From NCBI RefSeq assembly GCF_031127815.1, contig NZ_JARXHY010000003.1, positions 434,001 to 498,000 of the forward strand: a DNA stretch of 64,000 bases. Reading direction: 5' to 3'. The DNA is from Pelagicoccus sp. SDUM812003 (GTDB lineage Bacteria; Verrucomicrobiota; Verrucomicrobiia; Opitutales; Opitutaceae). This document shows, piece after piece, positions 44,089 to 53,260 of this stretch (position 1 is its first letter; each line of letters begins with the position of its first letter). Position numbers and translations under genes: made by a program. The notes below the pieces were generated by a model that ran no database searches, was not told where the DNA came from, and saw nothing but the letters and a program-made list of their open reading frames with translations.

Positions 44089-45453
44089 ATGGCGATACAT
44101 CCCAAGGAACAGCGCCTGATTCTCAAGTATGCTGACGAGGAAGGCTATACGCCGAAGATCGACAGCTACATGGCTCACGGCGGCTACGACATGCTCAAAA
44201 AGGCGGTCACTATGGAGCCGCAGAGCATCATCGACGAAGTCAAGAAGTCCGGCTTGCGCGGCCGCGGCGGAGCCGGATTCCCGTGCGGGGTGAAGTGGAG
44301 CTTCGTCGATCGCAAGTCCGGCAAGCCCATCTATCTGATCTGCAATTGCGACGAGTCGGAGCCGGGCACCTTCAAGGATCGCCAGATCGTGCACAAGGAT
44401 CCGCACCAGCTGATTGAGGGCATGATGATTTCCTGCTTCGCCAACAATGTGGCGAAGGCCTTCATCTACATTCGCGAGGAGATGCCGCACGGCGCCCGCA
44501 TTTTGGACGAAGCGATTTTGGAAGCGAAGGAAAAGGGCTTCGTCGGCGACAATGTATGCGGATCCGGATACAGCTGCGACATCGTCGTGCACCGCGGAGC
44601 CGCGGCCTACATTTGCGGCGAGGAGACGGGGCTCATCGAATCTCTGGAAGGCAAGCGCGCCAATCCGCGCATCAAGCCGCCTTATTTCCCTGCGGTTCTC
44701 GGTCTCTACAATTGCCCGACCATCGTCAACAATGTGGAAACGCTCTGCAACGCGGTACACATTCTGCAGATGGGGGCGGAAGGCTTCGCCAAAATCGGCC
44801 GTCCCAACAATACGGGTACGCGCATCTGGTGCGTTTCCGGCGGGGTGCAGCGTCCTGGCTACTACGAAGTGGCGGACGTCACGCTCGGCGAACTGGTCAA
44901 CGACATCTGCGGCGGGCCGCTTCCCGGCCGAAAGATCAAGGCCATCATCCCTGGCGGCTCTTCGATGAAGATCTTGAAAAACGGCGAGCGCTACAAGGGC
45001 AAGAATCCGGACGGTAGCGAATACGACTGGGGTCTAGAGGACATTCCGCTCGACTACGATGGAATCGCGGCGGCGGGGTCCATGTCCGGTTCCGGCGGCA
45101 TGATGGTGCTCGACGACAGCGTTTCCATCCCGGCGGCGTTAGCCAACCTGATGGCTTTCTATTCTCACGAGAGTTGCGGCCAGTGCACGCCGTGTCGCGA
45201 AGGCTCGCTTTGGCTCAAGAAGATTACCTCCCGCATGGTTCATGGCCAAGCCCGCAAGGAAGACGTGGATTTGATGCTTAGCGTGGCCGACCAGATCGCT
45301 GGCCGCACCATCTGCGCCTTCGGTTTCGCGGTGGCGTGGCCGGTGCAGAGCTACATCGCAAAGTTTGAAGAAGAATTTAGAGAATACGCCGAGCAGCTCA
45401 GCGATCCGAACGCTGACCGTGAACGCATAAAGGAACTCGCGTGCAATGGCTGA
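44089..45453 (+). CDS. nuoF: NADH-quinone oxidoreductase subunit F
   Basis: A 454-residue 51-kDa subunit that binds NADH and FMN and carries cluster N3. Visible are GLRGRGGAGFPCGVKW (NADH), CNCDESEPGTFKDR (FMN), YICGEETGLIESLEG, and the cluster ligands in ESCGQCTPCREG plus the late Cys in TICAFGFAVAWP. Its start is 5 bases after nuoE and its end overlaps nuoG by 8 bases. Confidence 0.97.
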   Translation: MAIHPKEQRLILKYADEEGYTPKIDSYMAHGGYDMLKKAVTMEPQSIIDEVKKSGLRGRGGAGFPCGVKWSFVDRKSGKPIYLICNCDESEPGTFKDRQIVHKDPHQLIEGMMISCFANNVAKAFIYIREEMPHGARILDEAILEAKEKGFVGDNVCGSGYSCDIVVHRGAAAYICGEETGLIESLEGKRANPRIKPPYFPAVLGLYNCPTIVNNVETLCNAVHILQMGAEGFAKIGRPNNTGTRIWCVSGGVQRPGYYEVADVTLGELVNDICGGPLPGRKIKAIIPGGSSMKILKNGERYKGKNPDGSEYDWGLEDIPLDYDGIAAAGSMSGSGGMMVLDDSVSIPAALANLMAFYSHESCGQCTPCREGSLWLKKITSRMVHGQARKEDVDLMLSVADQIAGRTICAFGFAVAWPVQSYIAKFEEEFREYAEQLSDPNADRERIKELACNG

Positions 45454-47146
45454 GGAAAAGAAAGACAATCTGATCACCGTCAACATCGACGGCATCGACC
45501 TGCAGGTGCCCCCGGGTACGAACATGGTCGATGCGGTCAAGATGCTCGGCAAGGAAGTCCCGCACTATTGCTACCACCCGAAACTCTCGGTGGCGGGCAA
45601 CTGCCGCATGTGCCTGGTGGAAATGGGCATGCCTGGAAAGGATCGCGCCACTGGAGAGCCCATGCTCAACGAGGACGGCTCCCCGAAGATCATGTGGATG
45701 CCGGGTCCTGCCATCGCTTGCGGGACCAAGGCGGCCCCGGGGATGCACATCAAGACCAATTCGCCCAAGGCCGTCGAGTCGCGGGAGGCGGTCACCGAGT
45801 TTCTCTTGATCAATCACCCGCTGGATTGCCCCATTTGCGATCAGGCTGGAGAATGCAAGCTGCAGGAGTTTTCGGCGTCACACGGGCGTGGATACAGCCG
45901 TTTCATCGAAGCGAAAAACGTGAAGCCGAAACGCACGCGTCTCGGGCCTAGGGTAACGCTCGACGACGAGCGCTGCATCCTTTGTTCGCGCTGCGTTCGC
46001 TTTTCGCAGGAGATCGCCAAGGACGACGTGCTCGGTTTTATCGATCGTGGCAGCTATTCGACGCTGACCTGTTTCCCAGGCAAGGAGCTCGCGAATAATT
46101 ACTCTTTGAATACGGTGGACATCTGCCCGGTGGGAGCGCTCACCAGTACCGACTTCCGATTCAAGATGCGCGTTTGGTTTCTTAAGGAGACCAAGAGCAT
46201 CGACTTGGAAACTTCGGTCGGATGCAATACGGTGGTTTCTTCTCGCGAAGGAAAGATCTACCGCATCACCCCGCGTCAGAATGACGAGGTCAACGACACA
46301 TGGATGCCGGATTCCGGCCGCGAGCTTTACAAGCAAGTGGAAGCGGAGGACCGCTTGACTGGTTGCGTCGCGGATTCCGTGGCCATCGAGCCTTCCAGGG
46401 CGATTGCCGCCGCCGCCGATGCGCTCAAAGGCGAGGGGATCGCCATCGTCGGCTCCGGTCGATGCACGGTCGAGGAGCAATTCGCTCTGAAAGCTATCGC
46501 CGATCAAGTCGGCGCTAAGGATGTGTATCTGGTTGCTCGATACGGCGAGGATGACGGCATCCTCGTCTCCAAGGATCGCAACCCGAACGTGCGCGGAGCC
46601 TTGGCGACCGGTTTGATTTCCGATCTGCCGACCGAGACGCTGAGCGATCTGGCGGCCAAGATCGACGCAGGCGAGGTCAAGACCGTGTTCGCAGTACGTG
46701 AGGATCTGGTGGCAGCTGGCTTGAGTGAGGACCAGCTCGCGAAAGTGACGGTGATCGCTCTCGACACGCGCGAGACTCCAACCACCAAAGCGGCGAAAGT
46801 GACCATCGCAGGCCTGACTCAATTCGAGAAGTCGGGGTCGGTGATCAATCAGCAGTTTCGTATCCAGAAATTTCATAAAGCTGTCCCGGGGCCATCCGGA
46901 GCGATCGACGATCTGGCGGCTCTGGCGGGAATCCAAAGCGCCTTGTCGAGCGACGCCTTCCCGAACTCGGTGGGAACCATCTGGGAAAGAATCGCCGCGT
47001 CGGGTAGCCTTTTCGAAGGCCTCAGCTTCAAGGGAATCTCCGACACCGGTGTCCTGCTCGATGGCAGCTCGTTCGAAGGGCTACCGTTCGTAGAAGGAAA
47101 GTCACTACACTTTGAACCCAAGAGCGAAGCCGTAGCAGCGGAATAG
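45446..47146 (+). CDS. nuoG: NADH-quinone oxidoreductase subunit G (short form)
   Basis: A 566-residue 75-kDa subunit. Cysteines for cluster N1b are in HYCYHPKLSVAGNCRMCLVEMG, seen here as YCYHPKLS and GNCRMC. Clusters N4 and N5 use DCPICDQAGECKLQ and RCILCSRCVRF. The molybdopterin-oxidoreductase-like C-terminal part is much reduced compared with the roughly 700-900 residues of E. coli-type proteins, so it acts only as a structural scaffold. No fourth Cys motif for N7 was seen. Confidence 0.94.
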   Translation: MAEEKKDNLITVNIDGIDLQVPPGTNMVDAVKMLGKEVPHYCYHPKLSVAGNCRMCLVEMGMPGKDRATGEPMLNEDGSPKIMWMPGPAIACGTKAAPGMHIKTNSPKAVESREAVTEFLLINHPLDCPICDQAGECKLQEFSASHGRGYSRFIEAKNVKPKRTRLGPRVTLDDERCILCSRCVRFSQEIAKDDVLGFIDRGSYSTLTCFPGKELANNYSLNTVDICPVGALTSTDFRFKMRVWFLKETKSIDLETSVGCNTVVSSREGKIYRITPRQNDEVNDTWMPDSGRELYKQVEAEDRLTGCVADSVAIEPSRAIAAAADALKGEGIAIVGSGRCTVEEQFALKAIADQVGAKDVYLVARYGEDDGILVSKDRNPNVRGALATGLISDLPTETLSDLAAKIDAGEVKTVFAVREDLVAAGLSEDQLAKVTVIALDTRETPTTKAAKVTIAGLTQFEKSGSVINQQFRIQKFHKAVPGPSGAIDDLAALAGIQSALSSDAFPNSVGTIWERIAASGSLFEGLSFKGISDTGVLLDGSSFEGLPFVEGKSLHFEPKSEAVAAE

Positions 47147-47151
47147 ACGCC

Positions 47152-48255
47152 ATGGAACTGACTGATATCATCATCAAATCGATCTACGCGATTGTCGTCG
47201 TGAGCGTGCTCATGGGCTTTTGCTCCTACGCGGTTCTCGCGGAGCGAAAGATCTCCAGTTGGATTCAAGGTCGTGTGGGTCCGAACCGCACCACGCTGCC
47301 GTTCATCGGATCGATCCCGGTGGTGGGCCGTTTTCTGACACGTCTCGGCGTGTTTCAGCCGGTGGCGGACGGATTGAAGTTCCTCTTCAAGGAGGACGTG
47401 CTTCCCGGGCACGTGAACAAGCTCTACTTCACGCTTGCCCCGGTCATCGCCTTGATTCCCGCCTTGACGACTGTGGTGGTAGTGCCCTTCGGCTACTACG
47501 AAAACGCGGCAGGGGAGGTGGTGAACCTGGTGCTGGCGGACTTGAACGTCGGCATCCTCTTCCTCTTCGCGGTCTCCTCGCTCGGCGTCTACGGAGTCGT
47601 GCTGGGCGGATGGGCGTCCAACTCGAAGTATCCATTTCTTGGAGGCATTCGCGCTTCCGCTCAAATGATCTCCTACGAGCTGGCCATGGGCATCTCGGTG
47701 CTGCCGATCTTCATGTGGGTCAACGCGCCGGGGACGGATGGCAGCTTGAGTCTGGTCGACGTGGTGAACGCCCAAGCGGGCGGGCTATGGTTTGCCATGT
47801 GGATGCCGTTTTCCTTCATCATTTTCGTGGTTTGCGTTTTTGCGGAAACCAATCGTCTGCCCTTTGACATGGCGGAGTCCGAGACGGAGCTCGTTTCCGG
47901 ATTCCATACCGAGTACAGCTCCTTCAAGTTCGGCCTGTTCTTCGTGGGCGAGTACGCTCACATGCTGGTCGGCTCCGCGGTTGTGGCGGTGCTTTTTCTG
48001 GGGGGATGGCAGCCGCTGCCCTTCATGACTTGGGCCGACCTCGGCGTGACGGGCATTTGGGCGGGCATCTTCTCGGTGAGCACGCTGCTCGGGAAGTTGA
48101 TCGGGTTCATGTTCTTTTTCATGTGGATCCGCTGGACGCTGCCTCGTTTCCGCTACGACCAAATCATGAAGCTTGGCTGGCAGATGTTGCTTCCCGCATC
48201 GATCGCCAATCTGGTGCTCTACACCTTCATCATCTATTTCATCGAGCGTCCCTAA
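47152..48255 (+). CDS. nuoH: NADH-quinone oxidoreductase subunit H
   Basis: A 367-residue membrane subunit with about eight helices that joins the two arms and lines the quinone channel. Conserved stretches are ERKISSWIQGRVGPNRT, FQPVADGLKFLFKED, ISYELAMGISVLP, and the acidic loop ETNRLPFDMAESETELVSGF. It starts 5 bases after nuoG. Confidence 0.97.
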   Translation: MELTDIIIKSIYAIVVVSVLMGFCSYAVLAERKISSWIQGRVGPNRTTLPFIGSIPVVGRFLTRLGVFQPVADGLKFLFKEDVLPGHVNKLYFTLAPVIALIPALTTVVVVPFGYYENAAGEVVNLVLADLNVGILFLFAVSSLGVYGVVLGGWASNSKYPFLGGIRASAQMISYELAMGISVLPIFMWVNAPGTDGSLSLVDVVNAQAGGLWFAMWMPFSFIIFVVCVFAETNRLPFDMAESETELVSGFHTEYSSFKFGLFFVGEYAHMLVGSAVVAVLFLGGWQPLPFMTWADLGVTGIWAGIFSVSTLLGKLIGFMFFFMWIRWTLPRFRYDQIMKLGWQMLLPASIANLVLYTFIIYFIERP

Positions 48256-48342
48256 TCCGAATGCAGAATGAAGAACGGAGACTCAAACTCGCGCCGAACT
48301 CGGAAGACTCTTCATTCGTAACTTTCAACCTTTCGCTCAAAA

Positions 48343-48885
48343 ATGGCTATCGTCGTTAAGAGAAAACCACTCAATCTACTAGAAAAGCTCTACATTCCCG
48401 AGATCATCAGAGGTCTTGGGGTCACCTTCCGCCGCATGTTTTTCGGGGAGACGGTGACCATGGAGTACCCGGAGCAGCGCCCGCCCATACCTGCGGGCTA
48501 CCGCGGCGTGCCGACCTTGGTGCGCGATCCGGAAGGCCGCGAGAAATGCGTATCCTGCCAGCTTTGCGAGTTCGTTTGTCCGCCGAAGGCCATCCGCATC
48601 ACTCCGGGCGAGATCACCGAGGATAGCCAGTACGCCCATGTGGAGAAGGCTCCCAAGGAGTTCGAGATCGACATGCTGCGCTGCATCTACTGCGGCATGT
48701 GTCAGGAGGTCTGTCCGGAAGAGGCGATCTGGCTGCAGAACCAGTATTCGACCTCTGGCTACACGAGAGCGGAGATGGTCAACGACAAGCAGAAGCTCTA
48801 CGAGTTGGGCGGCACGCTGCCGGACGAGCATTTCAAGTGGAAGAAAAAGAAGGAAGCAGCCGAGCACGGCGGCGGGCATCACTAG
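48343..48885 (+). CDS. nuoI: NADH-quinone oxidoreductase subunit I
   Basis: A 180-residue ferredoxin-like subunit with two [4Fe-4S] clusters (N6a and N6b). The two motifs are CVSCQLCEFVCP and CIYCGMCQEVCP. A short amphipathic N terminus places it at the membrane. A His-rich end (EHGGGHH) may be incidental. Confidence 0.96.
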   Translation: MAIVVKRKPLNLLEKLYIPEIIRGLGVTFRRMFFGETVTMEYPEQRPPIPAGYRGVPTLVRDPEGREKCVSCQLCEFVCPPKAIRITPGEITEDSQYAHVEKAPKEFEIDMLRCIYCGMCQEVCPEEAIWLQNQYSTSGYTRAEMVNDKQKLYELGGTLPDEHFKWKKKKEAAEHGGGHH

Positions 48886-48937
48886 GCCGGTCGCCGATGG
48901 TTAATTCATCATAGATCCTCCTCCATCCCATTTCCTC

Positions 48938-49441
48938 ATGACTGAATTGTTTTTCTATCTCTTTTCCGCGATTACCCTTGGGTGTGGGATCGCGGTCGTG
49001 TTCAGCCGCAATCCGGTGAACGCGGCGATGTTTCTTATCCTGGCCTTCACGGGCATGGCGTCGCTGTTTGTGATGTTGGAAGCCTACTTTCTCGCGGTGA
49101 TCCAGGTGCTTGTCTACGCGGGCGCCGTGGTGGTGCTCTTTCTTTTCATCATCATGCTTCTCGATGTTAAGGAGGAGTCGCGGCATCGCGTGAAACTGCT
49201 GACCATCGTGGCCAGCGTAGTGGGATTCGCCATCCTGATCCTCGGCGTGGCGACGGTGGTTTCCACGGACGCGGTCGCGGAATCGGCCCAGACGCTGCCA
49301 GCTGTCACCAACAACACGCTCAAGAGCTTTGGCTACGAACTATTCACCACCTACCTGCTGCCCATGCAGGTAACCGGCTTCCTCTTGCTGGTGGCCATGA
49401 TCGGGGTGATCGTTCTCAGCAAGAAAGTGAAAACCGACTAA
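48938..49441 (+). CDS. nuoJ: NADH-quinone oxidoreductase subunit J
   Basis: A 167-residue membrane subunit with five predicted helices. The pi-bulge helix segment VLVYAGAVVVLFLFIIMLLD is strongly conserved and takes part in coupling quinone chemistry to proton pumping. SRNPVNAAMFLI near the start is also typical. Confidence 0.95.
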   Translation: MTELFFYLFSAITLGCGIAVVFSRNPVNAAMFLILAFTGMASLFVMLEAYFLAVIQVLVYAGAVVVLFLFIIMLLDVKEESRHRVKLLTIVASVVGFAILILGVATVVSTDAVAESAQTLPAVTNNTLKSFGYELFTTYLLPMQVTGFLLLVAMIGVIVLSKKVKTD

Positions 49442-49462
49442 TCCTCAAATTGAAGATTTCTG

Positions 49463-49768
49463 ATGACTATCGGACTTGAACATTACATCGGCGTGAGCGC
49501 CTTGCTCTTCGCCATCGGATTTTTCGGAGTGCTCTATCGGCGAAACACGCTGGTGATCTACATGTGCCTCGAGCTGATGCTCAACGCGTGCAACCTGGGA
49601 CTGATCGCCTTTTCCCGATATCACGGTGGCATGAGCGGCAACGTGTTCGTCTTTTTCACCATCACGGTAGCGGCGGCGGAAGTCGCGGTCGGCCTCGCCA
49701 TCATCGTGGCCCTTTTTCGCAAACGACAAACGGTGCAGGTCAGCGAACTGAACGCGCTCAAGAACTAG
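49463..49768 (+). CDS. nuoK: NADH-quinone oxidoreductase subunit K
   Basis: A 101-residue, three-helix membrane subunit of normal length. Coupling glutamates lie in the helix segments [16 protein letters not shown] and [19 protein letters not shown]. It starts 21 bases after nuoJ. Confidence 0.96.
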   Translation: MTIGLEHYIGVSALLFAIGFFGVLYRRNTLVIYMCLELMLNACNLGLIAFSRYHGGMSGNVFVFFTITVAAAEVAVGLAIIVALFRKRQTVQVSELNALKN

Positions 49769-49807
49769 TCTTTCGGCAGCAACCGGTACTACAGCAATTT
49801 CCCTCCC

Positions 49808-51676
49808 ATGAGTTTAGACCCACAGCTTTACGCTTACGCTCTTCTGGCGTTTCCTCTGATATCGGCCGTGGCCATCGCTTTCTCCATGCGACGCAATGGG
49901 GCGCTCGCTGCAGGCGTCTCCGTCGGCGCCGCGACCCTCATTCTCGCCACGGCGCTGCATATCATTTTTCGAATCGATTCGATCGAGTACAATGCCAGCT
50001 GGATCGAGATCGGCCCGCTCTCCCTGGATTTCGGATTTCTGGTCGACGACCTGGCGAAGCTGATGCTCTTCGTGGTCGCCTTCGTGGGCTTCCTCGTTCA
50101 TGTATTCAGTCTTGGATACATGAAGGACGATCCGAACAAGGCCCGTTTCTTCGGCGGCCTGTCCATCTTCATGTTTTCCATGCTCGGCCTGGTGATGGCC
50201 AGCAATCTGGTCACCCTTTTCATCTTCTGGGAGCTGGTCGGTTTCAGCTCCTACATGCTGATCGGTTTCTATCTGGACAAGCCAAGCGCCGCGGCGGCTG
50301 CCAAGAAGGCGTTCATCGCCAACCGGGTGGGGGACTTCGGTTTCCTCATCGGCATCATCATGGCCTTCTGGGCTTTCGGCACGGTCGATCTGGCGGAAAT
50401 GCGCCAAGCGATCGTAAGTGGTACCATTGATTTGAATACTATCGGAGCTGCGACTGGCATCGGCCTGCTACTCTTTTGCGGCACCGTGGGCAAGTCCGGC
50501 CAGCTGCCGCTGCACGTCTGGCTGCCGGATGCGATGGAGGGCCCGACACCGGTCTCCGCGCTGATCCACGCCGCGACCATGGTGGCGGCGGGCGTCTTCC
50601 TGCTTTGCCGTACTGGTTTTCTCATGACGGTCGACGCCTTGCAGATCATCATGTGGATCGGAGTGGCCACCGCCTTGTTCGCGGGTTTCACCGCCATCGC
50701 TCAGCGCGACATCAAGAAGATCCTAGCCTACTCCACGGTTTCTCAGCTCGGGTACATGGTCGCGGCTTTTGGCTTGGGCACCATGATTTCCTGGGAGGCT
50801 GGTGTTGCGGCCGCCATGTTTCATTTGACCACGCACGCCTTCTTCAAGGCCCTGCTCTTCCTCGGGTCCGGTTCGATCATCCACGCCTGCCATCACGAGC
50901 AGGACATTTTCAAGATGGGTGGCTTGGCGAAGAAGATGCCCATCACCTTTCTCTGCTTCACGGCAGGTCTACTTCCTCTGATCGGCACCATCTTCACTTC
51001 AGGCTTCTACTCCAAGGATGCGATCCTCGCGATCGCCTACGAGCAGAACCAGGCGGTTTTCTATCTCTTGGTTCTTGGAGCGTTTCTAACGGCCTTTTAC
51101 ATGATTCGCCTTTGGAAGATCGTTTTCCTCGGCGAAACCAATTCGGACAATGCCAGCCATGCTCATGAAAACGGTCCGGTGTTCACGGTGCCGCTCATCC
51201 TGCTCGCGGTCTGCGCCATTCTCGGTGGCTTCACTGGCCTCTACCCGCACGCCTTGAGCCCGATCGTGGAGGCAGGTCACCATCTGGTAAGCGACGAGCT
51301 TCACACCACCATCATGATTTTCGGCATGGGCGCTTGGGCCGTCGGTATCGCGCTCGCTTTCGTACTCTACGGGGCCGGCGCCAAGGAGGATCGCTTCCAG
51401 AAGATGACCGGACCGGTCTACGCGGTGCTGGAAAGGAAGTTCTACTTCGACGAGCTCTACGCGTTTTACATCGAGAAGATCCAGCAACGGGTGGCTCTGA
51501 CGCTCCACTTTCTCGAACAGATCGCTTTGGCAGGCTTGATCATTCGCGGGGCGGCAGGCGTGGCCGGACTGGTCGGCATGGGTCTGAAGGCCCTGCACGT
51601 GGGCAACATTCATCAATACGTCTACTGGTTCATCGCTGGGTTGGCTCTCTTCTGGGCCTTGGCTGGCGGCTTCTAG
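49808..51676 (+). CDS. nuoL: NADH-quinone oxidoreductase subunit L
   Basis: A 622-residue antiporter-like proton-pumping subunit with 14 or more helices and the long lateral helix at its C-terminal end. Conserved segments are FIFWELVGFSSYMLIGF (key Glu), GKSGQLPLHVWLPDAMEGPT (key Lys), VSALIHAATMVAAGVFLL, and FFKALLFLGSGSIIHACHHE. It is the distal pump of complex I. Confidence 0.97.
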   Translation: MSLDPQLYAYALLAFPLISAVAIAFSMRRNGALAAGVSVGAATLILATALHIIFRIDSIEYNASWIEIGPLSLDFGFLVDDLAKLMLFVVAFVGFLVHVFSLGYMKDDPNKARFFGGLSIFMFSMLGLVMASNLVTLFIFWELVGFSSYMLIGFYLDKPSAAAAAKKAFIANRVGDFGFLIGIIMAFWAFGTVDLAEMRQAIVSGTIDLNTIGAATGIGLLLFCGTVGKSGQLPLHVWLPDAMEGPTPVSALIHAATMVAAGVFLLCRTGFLMTVDALQIIMWIGVATALFAGFTAIAQRDIKKILAYSTVSQLGYMVAAFGLGTMISWEAGVAAAMFHLTTHAFFKALLFLGSGSIIHACHHEQDIFKMGGLAKKMPITFLCFTAGLLPLIGTIFTSGFYSKDAILAIAYEQNQAVFYLLVLGAFLTAFYMIRLWKIVFLGETNSDNASHAHENGPVFTVPLILLAVCAILGGFTGLYPHALSPIVEAGHHLVSDELHTTIMIFGMGAWAVGIALAFVLYGAGAKEDRFQKMTGPVYAVLERKFYFDELYAFYIEKIQQRVALTLHFLEQIALAGLIIRGAAGVAGLVGMGLKALHVGNIHQYVYWFIAGLALFWALAGGF

Positions 51677-51715
51677 ATGGGAAACTTGAAACAATAGACC
51701 GACCGATTTTCTAAA

Positions 51716-53242
51716 ATGAACGATTCCGTTTCACTTCTGCATTTCACCATCGCGGTTCCGATCGTAGCGGCGTTTCTGACGCTGTACATGGGGCGTTTCG
51801 GCAGGCCCGGAGCTCAGACCGTGGCCATTGCTGGCTTCGCCATCCCTGCAATCCTGGCTTTGATCGCTTGGGCCATTTACCAGCCGTCCGTTCCGGGCGG
51901 ATACGATTTCGTGACGCGTCACGACACCGGACTGGAAGTTGTCGGAATCAGTCTTCACCTCGGCCTAAATGGCGTTTCGCTTCCGCTTTTCGTCATGGCT
52001 GGCATCGTCGGTCTGGCAGCAGGCATCTACGCGGCCCAGTCCAAGGCGGAGAACCTACCGCGCTACTTGTTTTGCCTTCTCATAATGCAAGGCGGTTTGA
52101 TGGGCGTTTTCGCTTCGATCGACATCTTCTTTTTCTACTTCTTCCACGAGCTCGCGTTGATCCCGACCTTCGTAATGATCGGAGTGTGGGGTGGACGTGA
52201 TCGTGGCTACGCCGCCATGAAGATGACGATTTATCTGACCTTGGGAGCCATGCTTTCCTTGGCGGGATTGATCGCCCTCTATGTGAAGAGCGGAGCTGGA
52301 TCGTTCGATCTCATCACCCTGAAGGCTCACCTCGCGGAAGCCCCGCTGGCGGAAACGGTGCAGCGCTACGCCTTCGGCCTGCTGTTGTTCGGCTTCGGCA
52401 TTCTGGTATCGCTTTGGCCACTACACACCTGGGCGCCGCTCGGCTATGGCGCGGCTCCGAGCTCCGCCGCCATGCTGCACGCTGGCGTATTGAAAAAATT
52501 TGGACTCTACGGCTTGATTCAAGTCGCTGTTCCGCTGATCCCGGGAGGCGTCAGCCACTGGGAAAACTGGATCATCTGGCTCGCCCTAGGAAACGTGGTC
52601 ATCATCGGATTGGTGACGATGGCCCAGCGCGATCTTAAGCAGATGCTCGGATACAGCTCGGTGATGCACATGGGCTACGCCTTCCTTGGCATCGCGGCTA
52701 TGTCGGTGCTCGGCGCGGGAGCGGCAGTCATCATGATGGTTGCTCATGGGTTGACCGTGGCCTTGCTCTTCATGCTCGCCACGATGGTGCACCACCGCAC
52801 CCAGACCTTCGAGATGGAGGAGATGGGCGGTCTTGCCAAGAAGGCTCCAGTGCTCTCGGCGTTTTTCGTATGCGGTATGATGGCCAGCATCGGCCTTCCC
52901 GGACCAGGCCTGGCGAACTTCTGGGGCGAGTTCGGAATCTTCCTCAGCCTTTGGCAGTTCAAGAGCTGGCTGGTTTTCGTAGCGGCGACCGGCATCGTGA
53001 TTTCGGCGATCTACGGGCTGCGCGCCGTGGCCCGAGTGTTCTTTGGCCAGGAGAGCGACGAATTTCTCGAGTCGCAGAAGGAAGTCGCGGTCACCGATAT
53101 GACCTGGGCGGAGCGCGTGCCAGCGATCATACTGATCATCATGCTTTTCTTCATCGGGTTCTTCCCGAAAACCGTCACCACGCCGCTCAACCAGGCTCTG
53201 GAGAGCGAAGCGGTCTACGCCTCCTCGGAGGTCGACGAATAG
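51716..53242 (+). CDS. nuoM: NADH-quinone oxidoreductase subunit M
   Basis: A 508-residue antiporter-like pump subunit. FFHELALIPTFVMIGVWGG carries the conserved Glu. The discontinuous-helix segment differs from E. coli-type sequences: LWPLHTWAPLGYGAAP followed by MLHAGVLKKFGLYG. QRDLKQMLGYSSVMHMGYAF and ALLFMLATMVHHRTQT follow. It starts 39 bases after nuoL. Confidence 0.96.
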   Translation: MNDSVSLLHFTIAVPIVAAFLTLYMGRFGRPGAQTVAIAGFAIPAILALIAWAIYQPSVPGGYDFVTRHDTGLEVVGISLHLGLNGVSLPLFVMAGIVGLAAGIYAAQSKAENLPRYLFCLLIMQGGLMGVFASIDIFFFYFFHELALIPTFVMIGVWGGRDRGYAAMKMTIYLTLGAMLSLAGLIALYVKSGAGSFDLITLKAHLAEAPLAETVQRYAFGLLLFGFGILVSLWPLHTWAPLGYGAAPSSAAMLHAGVLKKFGLYGLIQVAVPLIPGGVSHWENWIIWLALGNVVIIGLVTMAQRDLKQMLGYSSVMHMGYAFLGIAAMSVLGAGAAVIMMVAHGLTVALLFMLATMVHHRTQTFEMEEMGGLAKKAPVLSAFFVCGMMASIGLPGPGLANFWGEFGIFLSLWQFKSWLVFVAATGIVISAIYGLRAVARVFFGQESDEFLESQKEVAVTDMTWAERVPAIILIIMLFFIGFFPKTVTTPLNQALESEAVYASSEVDE

Positions 53243-53260
53243 TCAATTTTTGGATACGCC

